From Pseudomonas brassicacearum (GTDB taxonomy: Bacteria; Pseudomonadota; Gammaproteobacteria; Pseudomonadales; Pseudomonadaceae), in NCBI RefSeq assembly GCF_009601685.2, contig NZ_CP045701.2, positions 6,448,001 through 6,512,000 of the forward strand: a DNA stretch of 64,000 bases, given 5' to 3'. Numbering within the stretch: position 1 is the stretch's first letter; every line of letters starts with the position of its first letter. Positions 17,050-25,524 of this stretch are shown here, piece after piece. The position numbers and the translations under genes are program-made. Below the pieces are notes generated by a model. The model did not search any database and was not told the DNA's origin. It saw only the letters and a program-made list of their open reading frames with translations.

Positions 17050-19838
17050 CCTTGGGCACACAGCTGAGCATCGCCATAGCCGAGACCGCCGCTTCAAAAG
17101 ATCAATGCAAGGCCTGTCAACGTAAAGGGCTGCCCATCCTGCCATTGCGTCACGCGCTGGTGCCACGCTCACCCAATGAATCGGTGCGGCCGGATACCGT
17201 GCGTATTGATACCCGCATGGGCTTACGCACGTTACGCGCGGGTTACCTGTATGTATTGCTGGATCGCAAAATCTGGCAGGCCTATCAGGTCAGCCCGGAC
17301 GGTTATCTACGTCAATTCAACCCCTACGCACCTGCGCCTGCCAACGAGACCCCACTGTCCGATGCTTGCGTCTCGGCCAATCACGATTGCCCGGCATCAT
17401 TTCTCAACATCGACACCGACAAACACACCCAGGCGTGGCTGGCCTTTGCCAGCGACCCGTGGCCGGCCAGCGTGCTGGACGCGTATAAGGCCGGCCATGC
17501 TTCAGAGCGTTTCCACAAGCTCGACCTCGCCAGCGCACGCGACAACCCCGCCAGCGTGGGCCTGGCCATGACGGATGAAAACCTGCAAGTGGACAAGCAG
17601 GTTTACGAATACCAGCAACACCAGACGACCCCACTGCCCATCACTACCGAACCCGATTGGCGCTTCTATGAGCATCCGCCGCAGAAGCCAACATCAAGAT
17701 TCGACAGCGTGCATGGTTTCCATAGCCGTGCCCATCGCCTGAGCGCGCTGAAGGGCTTCCTGCGCAACGCCATCCCACAGCAGAAGCTCCAACAAGGCGT
17801 CCTCGCGTTTGTACTGGATGACATCATCGGCCTGGTGCAGGAGTTCAACGACACCCGCAACCGCTGGATCCAGCAGCGACAGACCTGGATGAACGACCCG
17901 GACCGGGCTTATCAATACCAGACCTCTCAATTACTGCTGGCTATTCGCGAAGTACATCGCGAACGGGCAGAAGGCCAAACGCCCCTACCGGCGTCTGTCG
18001 AGGCCATGACCGGCGATGGCCCACCGGTATTTTCCAGCCCTGAGCAGCAACGCGAGCGGATCGTGCAAAAACGCACCCTGGCCGCCAACCAGAACCTGGA
18101 GGAACGCTACGACGAACAAAGCCGTGCCCGGTTTCACCAACGCTATGAGCAAGAATGCGCGAACTATCAGCGTTACATCGACCAAAGCGCACACGCCTAT
18201 GCGGCAGCGTGTCGCTCCAGCCTGTTTGCGTGTGTCGAGCAAAACGACTACGACGGCGATGATCGCCCGTCAGGAATGGCTTACAGCCAGACCATGGCGC
18301 TGTGCCTGGAGGGTGGCATCAGTGAAGCGCCCACGACACAAGATGACGGCCATACCGCCTCCCTCTGGAGTGACTGGCTGAACGACCCACAGAGTCCGAT
18401 CTACCGTGCCCTTCTCTTGCGTGACAAACGCTTGCTGGCCGACTTGTTGCCCAGTTTCAAGGCGACAGGCGATACCGACTGGAACGACAGTGAAAAGCTC
18501 TATTCCGCCATTACCAAGCTCATCGGCAACGACGACTTCAAGCACCATGTCCGCCCCCGTTTACAGCAAGCCATGGCACAGCTTCTCGGCGCCCTCAACG
18601 CCGCTGCCGCCCGCTTGCAACCGTCGCTCGGCCCTGGTGTGGAACGGGTCGTTTCGCGCATCAACAGCGCCAGTCAACTGCTCTACAGCGGCATTCATCT
18701 GACCGAGCTCAAGGTGAAGATGAAGCTAGGTGAATACTACGCCCTGCAATGCGAGCACCTGCGCAACCTGCAACGCAAGGCCGCGGATGCCATCGACCGC
18801 ACCTGGGAAGGCCTAAAGGACGAGCTGGGCAAAATCGACGATGAGGCCCGCAAGACGCGCAAACAGGTGCGCCCGCTGATTCAGGGCGGCCTGCTGAGCC
18901 TGGCAGTGCTGGACCCCAAGATCGCCAACCTCAGCGTGACCATCAGCGTCTGGGTGGAAGGCCAGGTCAGCGAGCTACAGGACACTCTGATGCGCCAGGC
19001 CAACCTCGGCGTGGATCAGCTGGGTAAAGGTGCCCACGCTACGCTGGTCGAAATTGCCGTCGGGGTAGGCACGCTGGACCCGCAAGCGCGCAAGGTGCTA
19101 CAGGGCGTCAAGGTGTCCTCATACCTGGCGGCTCAATGGGTGCGTACCGGCTTTACCGGGTTGCGTGGCGCGGTCGGCAGTAGCGAGCTGTTGCTGGCGA
19201 TGGGCGGGATGTACCTGCTTAGCGACTCGCTGAAAAAAAACCTCAAGGAAGCGGAGAAAGCCATGGGCGAAAAGGCCGTTGAGGCCAGGTTGGCGTTGTA
19301 TGGCAGTAGCTTGGGGGTGTTGGGGGGAGGCGTGGAAATCGTAGGTATCGCACTGGAAAAGGGGGCTGAGCAGGTGCAGAAGGTGGGCAGTTTGTCTACC
19401 CAGGCGATGACTGCTGCAAAAGCGACTGCACGTGTGGGCAACGTGTTCGTACGGGCCGGGGGGAGTATTGCTGCGGTGGCGGGATTGTATGATGCGACGC
19501 GAGCGGGGTTTGCTGCTAGTCGCACCTCCAAAGCGGGTGATGCTTCTGCTGCAGGGCTATATATGCTTTCGACGGTGCTTTCAAGCGTAGGAGCTGGCTT
19601 GGGTATCTGGGCTGCCGCTGTAGGCGCCAGCACGCTATTTGGCCCATTAGGTGTAGCCATACTTCTCGGCCTAACAGGATACGGTTTGTACAAATGGGCC
19701 GAGGGAGAAGAATCAACACCACTCGACCGCTGGGCACGCCGTTGTTTTTTTGGTATGCACAACGAAGTCCCCCCGTTCATTGGAACAGACCTGAACACGC
19801 CCACATCGCCATTGCCGAACTTAATGCCGCGACCATAG
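17046..19838 (+). CDS. VasX-like pore-forming T6SS effector (BTH_I2691 type), C-terminus lost by frameshift
   Basis: The visible frame encodes 930 aa. The N-terminus has a cysteine pair C21-x2-C24 followed by QRKGLPILPLRHALVP and then MGLRTLRAGYLYVLL, the pattern of VasX-type N-terminal regions. A long helical middle follows. Residues from about 700 hold several glycine/alanine-rich hydrophobic helices, for example near LGVLGGGVEIVGIAL, AGGSIAAVAGLYDA and FGPLGVAILLGLTGYGLYKW, consistent with colicin-like pore formation in a target inner membrane. The last ~20 residues look unnatural: after ...NEVPP the frame slips at a C6 tract (19769-19774) and ends early, while the expected continuation lies in the -1 frame (next entry). 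Adding one base restores a 1108-aa protein. Confidence 0.85.
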   Translation: MTLGTQLSIAIAETAASKDQCKACQRKGLPILPLRHALVPRSPNESVRPDTVRIDTRMGLRTLRAGYLYVLLDRKIWQAYQVSPDGYLRQFNPYAPAPANETPLSDACVSANHDCPASFLNIDTDKHTQAWLAFASDPWPASVLDAYKAGHASERFHKLDLASARDNPASVGLAMTDENLQVDKQVYEYQQHQTTPLPITTEPDWRFYEHPPQKPTSRFDSVHGFHSRAHRLSALKGFLRNAIPQQKLQQGVLAFVLDDIIGLVQEFNDTRNRWIQQRQTWMNDPDRAYQYQTSQLLLAIREVHRERAEGQTPLPASVEAMTGDGPPVFSSPEQQRERIVQKRTLAANQNLEERYDEQSRARFHQRYEQECANYQRYIDQSAHAYAAACRSSLFACVEQNDYDGDDRPSGMAYSQTMALCLEGGISEAPTTQDDGHTASLWSDWLNDPQSPIYRALLLRDKRLLADLLPSFKATGDTDWNDSEKLYSAITKLIGNDDFKHHVRPRLQQAMAQLLGALNAAAARLQPSLGPGVERVVSRINSASQLLYSGIHLTELKVKMKLGEYYALQCEHLRNLQRKAADAIDRTWEGLKDELGKIDDEARKTRKQVRPLIQGGLLSLAVLDPKIANLSVTISVWVEGQVSELQDTLMRQANLGVDQLGKGAHATLVEIAVGVGTLDPQARKVLQGVKVSSYLAAQWVRTGFTGLRGAVGSSELLLAMGGMYLLSDSLKKNLKEAEKAMGEKAVEARLALYGSSLGVLGGGVEIVGIALEKGAEQVQKVGSLSTQAMTAAKATARVGNVFVRAGGSIAAVAGLYDATRAGFAASRTSKAGDASAAGLYMLSTVLSSVGAGLGIWAAAVGASTLFGPLGVAILLGLTGYGLYKWAEGEESTPLDRWARRCFFGMHNEVPPFIGTDLNTPTSPLPNLMPRP

Positions 19839-20371
19839 GTGTTGAAGCTGGCATCAATTTTCGCTTACGAATCGTCAATAGCGGCTCACATGGCTGGGGC
19901 AGCCCCATGGGTAGCGTAGGCGCGCAGGTCCATGAACAGCACCTTGAGTATCGCCTGGTTCTGCCGCTCTTCGACGCCAACCGGTCGGCCTATCGTTGGT
20001 CACTAACGGTTCATCGTCACGGCGATGGCGCGGCCAATCAATACACTGGCGGTGAAGTACTGGCCGAAGGCGAGTTGAATCCGCCCATCCTGGCAACCGC
20101 AGCCAGCAAACGCAGGGCGGCGCTGGCCGTACCCAAACACCCGAACAAGCCTGATTACCAAGCCGATAGCACCCTACCCAAGCAGGAAGTACGCACCGTC
20201 TCGTTGGCCGACGCCCGTACCTTGCAGGTCAAGGACATTCAAGGTGCCGTGGTGCTGTTGCCCTACAGCCGTCGGCACAACATTGAAGCGGCAACCTTGT
20301 CGGTAACCTACTGGCCCGATCGCGACATTCACGATGCCTATGCCGAGCTCATCTTGATGGATAGCTTGTAG
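19770..20371 (+). pseudogene. Displaced C-terminal segment of the VasX-like effector (-1 frame)
   Basis: Reading one frame back from the C6 tract gives VHWNRPEHAHIAIAELNAATIGVEAG and continues about 200 codons to TAG at 20371. It carries beta-rich sequence (NFRLRIVNSG, LEYRLVLPLFDANR, QVRTVSL-like KQEVRTVSLADA) without its own ribosome site or credible start; the only upstream ATG (19694) lies inside the effector gene in a foreign frame. The segment joins the upstream gene smoothly if one C is added. It is therefore the effector's own tail, expressed only by frameshifting, transcript slippage or reversion, or the call reflects a sequencing error in a homopolymer. Confidence 0.75.
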
Positions 20372-20531
20372 ACGACAGCCGATGGCGCATCTGGCGTACA
20401 CATTCGTCTACTTTCCCCATGGCAACCATCGCGGTACGTCATTAACAGTGTGTCTGCTTACTGGTTACTTGGTGCCCGCTCGACAAGCCAAAGGTCACAA
20501 ACAGCTCTCACCCAAACTGGAACTCTCCATC

Positions 20532-21335
20532 ATGCTATTCACAACACCTTTACTCGACAAACCTGCTCCTGGCTGGAAGCGCGATCTTACAGGTCCAAAC
20601 GAGTCGCCCTCCATTGAACCGTATCCTCCCGTACTATCGAACCCACCCAATCATGTTGACAATGTGTATTTCGAACTGGCGCGCGCCACGATGAGAATTC
20701 GTGGGGTTGGTGCTTGGTTAACTCCTTTCATGTTTGTGTTCTCTCTAGTTCCTCCCTTCGCTTGGATTACCCTTTTTATAACAACTGGAGCTGTACCTTC
20801 TTTTGTATTCCATTTCTTCGGCCTCATCGCGTTTATCGCCCCTCTATGGGTAGGCGTGTTCTTCTGGCGGATGGACACCGAAGCCCCCCGCGACGAACCC
20901 ATCCGTTTCAACCGCTTGCGGCGCAAAGTCTATGTCTATCGCTTCTGCCATAACGGCCTCAAGCCCTTCAGCCGCAGCGCCTGGGGCATACGAACCGAAG
21001 TCTATGACTGGGATGATCTGCGCGCCGAAGCTTGCAGCGTATACGGCCCCATGGGCAGTGGCGGCCTCATCGAAACCGTCACCCTCGCCGTGGTGAAGCC
21101 TGGCACTCACCAGGTCATTGATCGTTTTCATTTCGCCCACGAAATTCAACAAGGCGAAATGTACTGGGCCATGGCCCAGTTGTTCATGCAACAAGGTCCC
21201 CAAGCCCTGCCCACCTTCCCCCGCCCACCTCGCGACTGGAACAACGAAAACGTGACATTCAACCTCGCGCGCCGTTTGGCGCCCAAGGTGCGGTGGCCGA
21301 CGGAAATAGACCTGGAATCACGCACCGCGCCCTGA
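20532..21335 (+). CDS. DUF6708-like membrane protein, immunity array copy 1
   Basis: A 267-aa protein starting MLFTTPLLDKPAPGWK. Two hydrophobic helices (about residues 60-82 and 88-112) are followed by a basic FNRLRRKVYVYRF segment and a soluble C-terminal domain (EVYDWDDLRAEACSVYGPMG). I recall DUF6708 proteins as frequent neighbours of VasX/BTH_I2691 effectors, where immunity in the inner membrane is the likely job. The frame is open further upstream, but ATG 20532 matches the start of the two following copies. This is the most divergent copy around the membrane segments. Function is inferred from context. Confidence 0.7.
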   Translation: MLFTTPLLDKPAPGWKRDLTGPNESPSIEPYPPVLSNPPNHVDNVYFELARATMRIRGVGAWLTPFMFVFSLVPPFAWITLFITTGAVPSFVFHFFGLIAFIAPLWVGVFFWRMDTEAPRDEPIRFNRLRRKVYVYRFCHNGLKPFSRSAWGIRTEVYDWDDLRAEACSVYGPMGSGGLIETVTLAVVKPGTHQVIDRFHFAHEIQQGEMYWAMAQLFMQQGPQALPTFPRPPRDWNNENVTFNLARRLAPKVRWPTEIDLESRTAP

Positions 21336-21418
21336 ATACAACCCGTCAACCGAAGCAGCCTCCATACGACAGGCTAGATATTGCAAGCGGCGTTCACCCC
21401 GAACTGGAACGGCTCATC

Positions 21419-22222
21419 ATGGTATTTAAAACACCTCTACTCGACAAACCTGCTCCTGGCTGGAAGCGCGATCTGCCGGGGCCAAACGAGTCGCCCTCTA
21501 TTGAACCGTACCCTCCAGTACTCTCGAATCCGCCCAATCATGTTGACAATGTGTATCTTGAACTAGCGCGCGCTACAGCGAGAGTTCGTGGCGTAGGCAT
21601 TTGGTGTGCCGCATTCATGTTTGCAATGGCATTGTCCTTAGCAATGTTCCTAATAATGATCCACGCCAGTTCTCCAACCCCTTCGTCTTTGCTATCCAAA
21701 ATATTGGAGCTCGTCCCGATAGGTATCGGCATGTGGCTAGGTATTTATTTTTGGCAAATGGACGTTGCCCCTCCCCGTGACGAACCCCTCCGCTTCAACC
21801 GCTTACGGCGTAAAGTCTATGTCTATCGCTTTCACCGTGACGGGCTCAGGCCCTTCAGCCGCACCGCCTGGGGCGTACGCGTCGAAGTCTATGACTGGGA
21901 TGATCTGCGCGCCGAAGCTTGCAGCGTATACGGCCCCATGGGCAGTGGCGGCCTCATCGAAACCGTCACCCTCGCCGTGGTGAAGCCTGGCACTCACCAG
22001 GTCATTGATCGTTTTCATTTCGCCCACGAAATTCAACAGGGCGAAATGTACTGGGCCATGGCCCAACTGTTCATGCAACAAGGCCCGCAAGCCCTGCCCA
22101 CCTTCTCCCGCCCACCTCGCGACTGGAACAACGAAGACGTGACCTTCAATCTCGCGCGCCGTTTGGCGCCCAAGGTGCGGTGGCCTGCGGAAATAGACCT
22201 GGAGTCACGCACCGCGCCCTGA
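21419..22222 (+). CDS. DUF6708-like membrane protein, immunity array copy 2
   Basis: Also 267 aa, starting MVFKTPLLDKPAPGWK, exactly 887 bases downstream of copy 1. The N-terminal ~45 residues and the C-terminal domain from FNRLRRKVYVYRF onward are nearly identical to copy 1, but the membrane part (WCAAFMFAMALSLAMFLIM and ILELVPIGIGMWLGIYFW) is almost unrelated in sequence. The pattern suggests tandem duplication followed by diversification of the part that meets the pore-forming effector, or recombination that exchanged it. The earlier in-frame start at 21293 would overlap copy 1 and is not needed. Confidence 0.7.
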   Translation: MVFKTPLLDKPAPGWKRDLPGPNESPSIEPYPPVLSNPPNHVDNVYLELARATARVRGVGIWCAAFMFAMALSLAMFLIMIHASSPTPSSLLSKILELVPIGIGMWLGIYFWQMDVAPPRDEPLRFNRLRRKVYVYRFHRDGLRPFSRTAWGVRVEVYDWDDLRAEACSVYGPMGSGGLIETVTLAVVKPGTHQVIDRFHFAHEIQQGEMYWAMAQLFMQQGPQALPTFSRPPRDWNNEDVTFNLARRLAPKVRWPAEIDLESRTAP

Positions 22223-22305
22223 ATACAAGCCATCAACCGAAGCAGCCTCAATACGACAGGCTAAATATTGCAAGCGGCGTTCACCCCGAACTGGAACGGC
22301 TCATC

Positions 22306-23109
22306 ATGGTATTTAAAGCAGCTTTACTCGACAAACCTGCTCCTGGCTGGAAGCACGATCTACCGGGGCCGAATGAGCCACTGTCCACTGAGCCCTACCC
22401 TCCTGCACTTTCAAATCCTCCCAATCATATTGACGACGTATGCCTTGAACTGGCACGCGCCACAGTTAGGACTCGTGGGGTTGGTGTCTGGATGGCCCCC
22501 TGTATGTTCCTGTTTGCTCTCATCCCTCCCGTCGCTTGGATCGTTATCCTTATAGCGACTGGAGATATACCCTCGTTTATATTTCATTTCTTCGGTCTCA
22601 TCGGATTTATCACCCCCCTATGGGGAAGCGTGTTCATCTGGCGGATGGACACCGCCGCCCCCCGCGATGAACCCATCCGTTTCAACCGCTTGCGGCGCAA
22701 AGTCTATGTCTATCGCTTCTGCCATAACGGCCTCAAGCCCTTCAGCCGCAGCGCCTGGGGCGTACGGACCGAAGTCTATGACTGGGATGATCTGCGCGCC
22801 GAAGCTTGCAGCGTATACGGCCCTATGGGCAGTGGCGGCCTCATCGAAACCGTCACCCTCGCCGTGGTGAAGCCTGGCACTCACCAGGTCATTGATCGTT
22901 TTCATTTCGCCCACGAAATTCAACAGGGCGAAATGTACTGGGCCATGGCCCAACTGTTCATGCAACAAGGCCCGCAAGCCCTGCCCACCTTCTCCCGCCC
23001 ACCTCGCGACTGGAACAACGAAGACGTGACCTTCAATCTCGCGCGCCGTTTGGCGCCCAAGGTGCGATGGCCGACGGAAATAGACTTGGAGTCACGCACC
23101 GCGCCCTGA
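22306..23109 (+). CDS. DUF6708-like membrane protein, immunity array copy 3
   Basis: Third 267-aa copy, starting MVFKAALLDKPAPGWK, again exactly 887 bases downstream of the previous one. Its membrane region (WMAPCMFLFALIPPVAWIVILIATGDIPSF) resembles copy 1 more than copy 2, and its C-terminal domain is essentially identical to both. The ~80-base spacer before it is nearly identical to the one before copy 2. The same spacer recurs after its stop codon and is then cut by a REPIN, so another unit probably once followed. Confidence 0.7.
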   Translation: MVFKAALLDKPAPGWKHDLPGPNEPLSTEPYPPALSNPPNHIDDVCLELARATVRTRGVGVWMAPCMFLFALIPPVAWIVILIATGDIPSFIFHFFGLIGFITPLWGSVFIWRMDTAAPRDEPIRFNRLRRKVYVYRFCHNGLKPFSRSAWGVRTEVYDWDDLRAEACSVYGPMGSGGLIETVTLAVVKPGTHQVIDRFHFAHEIQQGEMYWAMAQLFMQQGPQALPTFSRPPRDWNNEDVTFNLARRLAPKVRWPTEIDLESRTAP

Positions 23110-23179
23110 ATACAAGCCATCAACCGAAGCAGCCTCCATACGACAGGCTAAATATTGCAAGCGGCGTTCACTCCGAACT

Positions 23180-23285
23180 GGGTGAGGGAGCTTGCTCTCG
23201 CTGGGCTGCGCAGCAGCCCCAAAACGGCCGGCGCATTCCTACAGAAAAACCGCTGCGCCACCGAGCGAAAGCAAGCTCCCTCACC
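23180..23285. repeat. REPIN: two REP palindromes in inverted orientation
   Basis: GTGAGGGAGCTTGCTCTCG near 23181 faces CGAAAGCAAGCTCCCTCAC ending near 23285, with about 60 bases between. This is the usual Pseudomonas REP doublet. It sits exactly where the remnant fourth immunity unit breaks off. Confidence 0.75.
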
Positions 23286-23439
23286 CCGAATCCTAGGCAT
23301 TACGAAGGCTTGTTTATTCTCCCTCCACAACGCTTCCACCAAGCTACGAATCCTTGCGCCATTGCCTACAACTACGCCAGAATTCACCCGCTTGTGCGCC
23401 TTGCCCGTGGGTTCTATCGTTTCCCTGCCACTGCCCATC

Positions 23440-23655
23440 AGTGGTCGGGTTTAGTAGCCCTGGATGGAAATACATAATGGTTGCATGAGTCTCATCAGTC
23501 AGGCGTCGCCTGCATTTGATGGTGGCTGTGCGCATGGCGCCTTCGGGCGCGCCGGGCTTTTATGTATTTTCCACCGGTCTACTAACTTGCGCACAGCTGC
23601 CACCCCCTTCGTTTAGTAGCGAGATGGTTGCGGCCTACTAGAAGGAAAAATGCAT
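23440..23655 (+). ncRNA. Candidate structured leader RNA of DUF6124 gene, copy 1
   Basis: GGTGGCTGTGCGCA (23521-23534) pairs with TGCGCACAGCTGCCACC (23588-23604), enclosing a second hairpin GGCGC-CTTCG-GGCGC. TTAGTAG occurs at 23451 and 23613, and its complement CTACTAA at 23579-23585 lies between them, so either upstream or downstream copy could pair with it. The same elements recur before the second DUF6124 gene. No promoter mapping is possible from sequence, so the 5' end is approximate. Confidence 0.5.
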
Positions 23656-24015
23656 ATGTTCAAGATAACGCCGAACCCTCCAGAAACTGACTCAACGTCT
23701 ACTCATTCCGGTCGCAAAAACAAAAAGCACGACGAAACCACCAAACGCGTCTTGGATCACTACCTGCTACCCAAACCGGAAAAGTCCGAAGAAGCATCCA
23801 AACCAGACCAGCTCTTCACCGTGAAAAAAAACGCCGACAACGAATGCCTGCTCGCCAACCTCAGCGAAAACCTGGCATCCGCCGACGCGATGATCAGCAA
23901 CCTGGCCTTCGACCTGGAAGGCCCCCGCCGCCACATCGCCCTTGGCATTCAGCAACTGATCGAACTGAGTTCAATGCTGGCCAGCCGAGTGCTGGATAAC
24001 GTCGATCCACGCTAA
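23656..24015 (+). CDS. DUF6124 family protein, copy 1
   Basis: A 119-aa soluble protein of unknown role, starting MFKITPNPPETD. A charged, disordered N-terminal third (KNKKHDETTKRVLDHYLLPK) leads into a helical C-terminal half that begins at NADNECLLANLSENLASADA. This layout is what I recall for DUF6124, a family common in Pseudomonas. ATG 23656 is preferred over 23650 because AAGGA then lies 9 bases upstream and the second copy supports the same start. The C-terminal 75 residues are identical to copy 2, while the N-terminal part differs at many positions. Confidence 0.8.
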   Translation: MFKITPNPPETDSTSTHSGRKNKKHDETTKRVLDHYLLPKPEKSEEASKPDQLFTVKKNADNECLLANLSENLASADAMISNLAFDLEGPRRHIALGIQQLIELSSMLASRVLDNVDPR

Positions 24016-24031
24016 CCGCTACACCACCCAG

Positions 24032-24063
24032 CTGTGGCGAGGGAGCAAGCTCCCTCGCCACAG
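24032..24063. repeat. REP palindrome
   Basis: CTGTGGCGAGGGAGC-AA-GCTCCCTCGCCACAG is a perfect inverted repeat just after the DUF6124 stop codon. It may double as the 3' end of that transcript. Confidence 0.8.
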
Positions 24064-24089
24064 ACCGCGTACACGTGTGCTGCCGTCTT

Positions 24090-24296
24090 GGCGAGCAGGC
24101 GCGTGAGCATGTCCTTCAAGTAAGCATACGGATCATGACTATTCAGCCGTGCAGACTGGATTAAACTCATTATCGCCGCCGCTCGTTTGCCGCTGCGTAG
24201 CGACCCTGTGAAGAGCCAGTTCTTGCGACCCAACACCCAGGGTCGGATCTGGTTCTCGCACCAATTATTGTCAATGGGTAGTGCTGTGCTGTCGAC
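24090..24296 (-). pseudogene. IS66-family transposase (TnpC) C-terminal remnant
   Basis: On the minus strand the sequence reads PIDNNWCENQIRPW, then LGRKNWLFTGSLRSGKRAAA, then MSLIQSARLNSHDPYAYLKD, which is the conserved end of IS66 transposases including the DDE catalytic glutamate region. Everything upstream of the PIDNN motif is missing and no start codon with ribosome site is present. No inverted terminal repeat or accessory genes of IS66 are seen, so this is a decayed fragment. Confidence 0.85.
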
Positions 24297-24300
24297 TTGG

Positions 24301-24481
24301 GGACATCAGACGCTTGAGCGGATGCTAAAAGCCCTGTACTTACTGTTTCAAGGTGTGCCTCTTCAAGGGCGGCTGTCGCGAGCCGAGCCGCCGGGGCGTC
24401 TCGGCCCTTCGGGCATTCATCCTTCACACCTACGGGCTTCGGCATACGCGCACCGCTTGCGAGGGAACGCACCACTCCTCG
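24301..24481. other. Gene-free stretch between IS66 remnant and lipoprotein gene
   Basis: I see no gene here. It holds a short palindromic element (GGGGCGTCTCGGCCCTTCGGGC) and sequence without coding character. It could be further insertion-sequence debris. Confidence 0.4.
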
Positions 24482-25102
24482 TTAATCTGTAACCTGCGGG
24501 CAAGGGTTAAAAACCTCGGTTACGTCGAGTGTTGTATGCCACGGGACGGCAGTGCCTGACACCATTCCGCCTACGGTTTGCTGTCGACCCGACTTGCGCA
24601 CATATCCGCCATCCGTCCCAGTGAAGACGTGCTGCCCTGGCTTCGTCAGATAATCAAAGAAACTGACTTTCACAGGCACATTCATTTGCCCACCCGGCGT
24701 AATGACGGCGAGCATGATCGCTCGGTCTTTGGTGAATACAACGAACGGTTCGACTCCAGTGCGACCACCAACTGTCTTCACGCACTGCACTTGTTCTGGG
24801 AGGATGCGTGCGGTTTCAGTGTAGGTGTGGTTGTTGTAGAGGCTGAGGATCAGGCCTTTGCTGGTCAACACTCCCAGGCCTTGAGTGACTCTGCAGCTGC
24901 CTTCGCTTCCATATGGGAACAAGCACCAGTTCGTTTCCGACACGGCTTGAATATCCGATGGTGCAATTTTCAGATCGCGCTGGATTTGGGCTTTTGATTC
25001 CGGCGTGTCGTAAGGGATCATCACGCATCCACCGACTGTTACTACTGCGATGAGGCCTATGGCCGCAGCAACGTTTTGAACTGATGATTTGAAGGTGTTC
25101 AT
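24482..25102 (-). CDS. Putative lipoprotein of unknown function
   Basis: A 206-aa protein starting MNTFKSSVQNVAAAIG, with a hydrophobic segment and the lipobox VGGC (Cys at about residue 26), so it should be lipid-anchored in the envelope. The body contains two further cysteine pairs (NWCLFPYG...SCRV, QVQCVK) that could form disulfides. I do not recognise a family. ATG 25102 follows GGAGAGCGAAC, a good ribosome site; the frame is open 50 codons further upstream without support. It lies alone in the accessory island. Confidence 0.65.
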   Translation of the reverse strand: MNTFKSSVQNVAAAIGLIAVVTVGGCVMIPYDTPESKAQIQRDLKIAPSDIQAVSETNWCLFPYGSEGSCRVTQGLGVLTSKGLILSLYNNHTYTETARILPEQVQCVKTVGGRTGVEPFVVFTKDRAIMLAVITPGGQMNVPVKVSFFDYLTKPGQHVFTGTDGGYVRKSGRQQTVGGMVSGTAVPWHTTLDVTEVFNPCPQVTD

Positions 25103-25274
25103 TGTTCGCTCTCCTTGCTGTATTACCACCACTGGAGGGCTGTGGCGATTTTGGTAGCGAACCTTACGACATGGGCGGCAAGCAGTCATCCTCGTGCTGA
25201 TAGCTGGATCGGTAGATGACTTGACTGGACGCTTACCCTGGGCCGTTAGCAACCGTTTACCAACAGCTGCTTTC

Positions 25275-25460
25275 GGCCGATTCTGTTGAAAAAGTCGGTC
25301 TGCCCAAACTGCCTGATCATTGACTGGTGAAAACGCCTTTTTTGCACGCTGCTACGTGAAATCCGAGTCCGGAAGCCCCTGCCGAAAGTAAAGATTTCAA
25401 TCTCGGACGCGTACTTTTCTGATGCCCAAACCATGGCCGACTTTTTCAACAGAATCGGCC
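25275..25460. mobile_element. MITE-like element, copy 1
   Basis: A 186-bp element bounded by inverted repeats GGCCGATTCTGTTGAAAAAG and CTTTTTCAACAGAATCGGCC. The interior can be read as a ~60-codon fragment in the minus direction, probably a relic of a parent transposase gene. The flanks GCTGCTTTC and AAAAGCAGC extend the inverted repeat imperfectly. A second copy of the same length and orientation lies at 25980-26165, with about one base difference by eye. Confidence 0.8.
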
Positions 25461-25524
25461 AAAAGCAGCCGTTTGGAATAGACTGCTTCCGACGAATTTG
25501 GACTTAGTACGCCAATTTGCGCTG

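Larger units (their letters stand above)
20532..23180 (+). repeat. Three-unit tandem array, 887-bp period, plus truncated fourth unit
   Basis: Starts at 20532, 21419 and 22306 are spaced exactly 887 bases apart. After the third stop the spacer sequence (CAACCGAAGCAGCCTCCATACG and GCAAGCGGCGTTCA) repeats up to about 23180, where a REPIN begins just short of the expected ribosome site and ATG. This marks a remnant of a fourth unit. Confidence 0.85.
23308..24030 (+). repeat. Left copy of ~720-bp direct repeat (leader plus DUF6124 gene)
   Basis: From TTGTTTATTCTCCCTCC near 23308 to CCGCTACACCACC near 24030 the sequence matches 31222-31945 in the same orientation. I judge identity above 80 percent overall and nearly complete in the last 250 coding bases. 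The two copies bracket about 7.2 kb of accessory DNA. Confidence 0.85.

Noticed and set aside
19694..20371. Independent 225-aa gene downstream of the effector
   Set aside because: Its first ~25 codons overlap the effector in a foreign frame, it lacks a ribosome site, and it reads as the natural continuation of the effector.
24578..24997. 139-codon plus-strand frame over the lipoprotein gene
   Set aside because: The minus-strand gene has a lipobox, signal segment and ribosome site; the plus frame has none.
25246..25449. Small open frame MKKSAMVWASEKY, present twice
   Set aside because: Lies within the MITE-like elements and appears to be leftover transposase sequence, not an independent gene.
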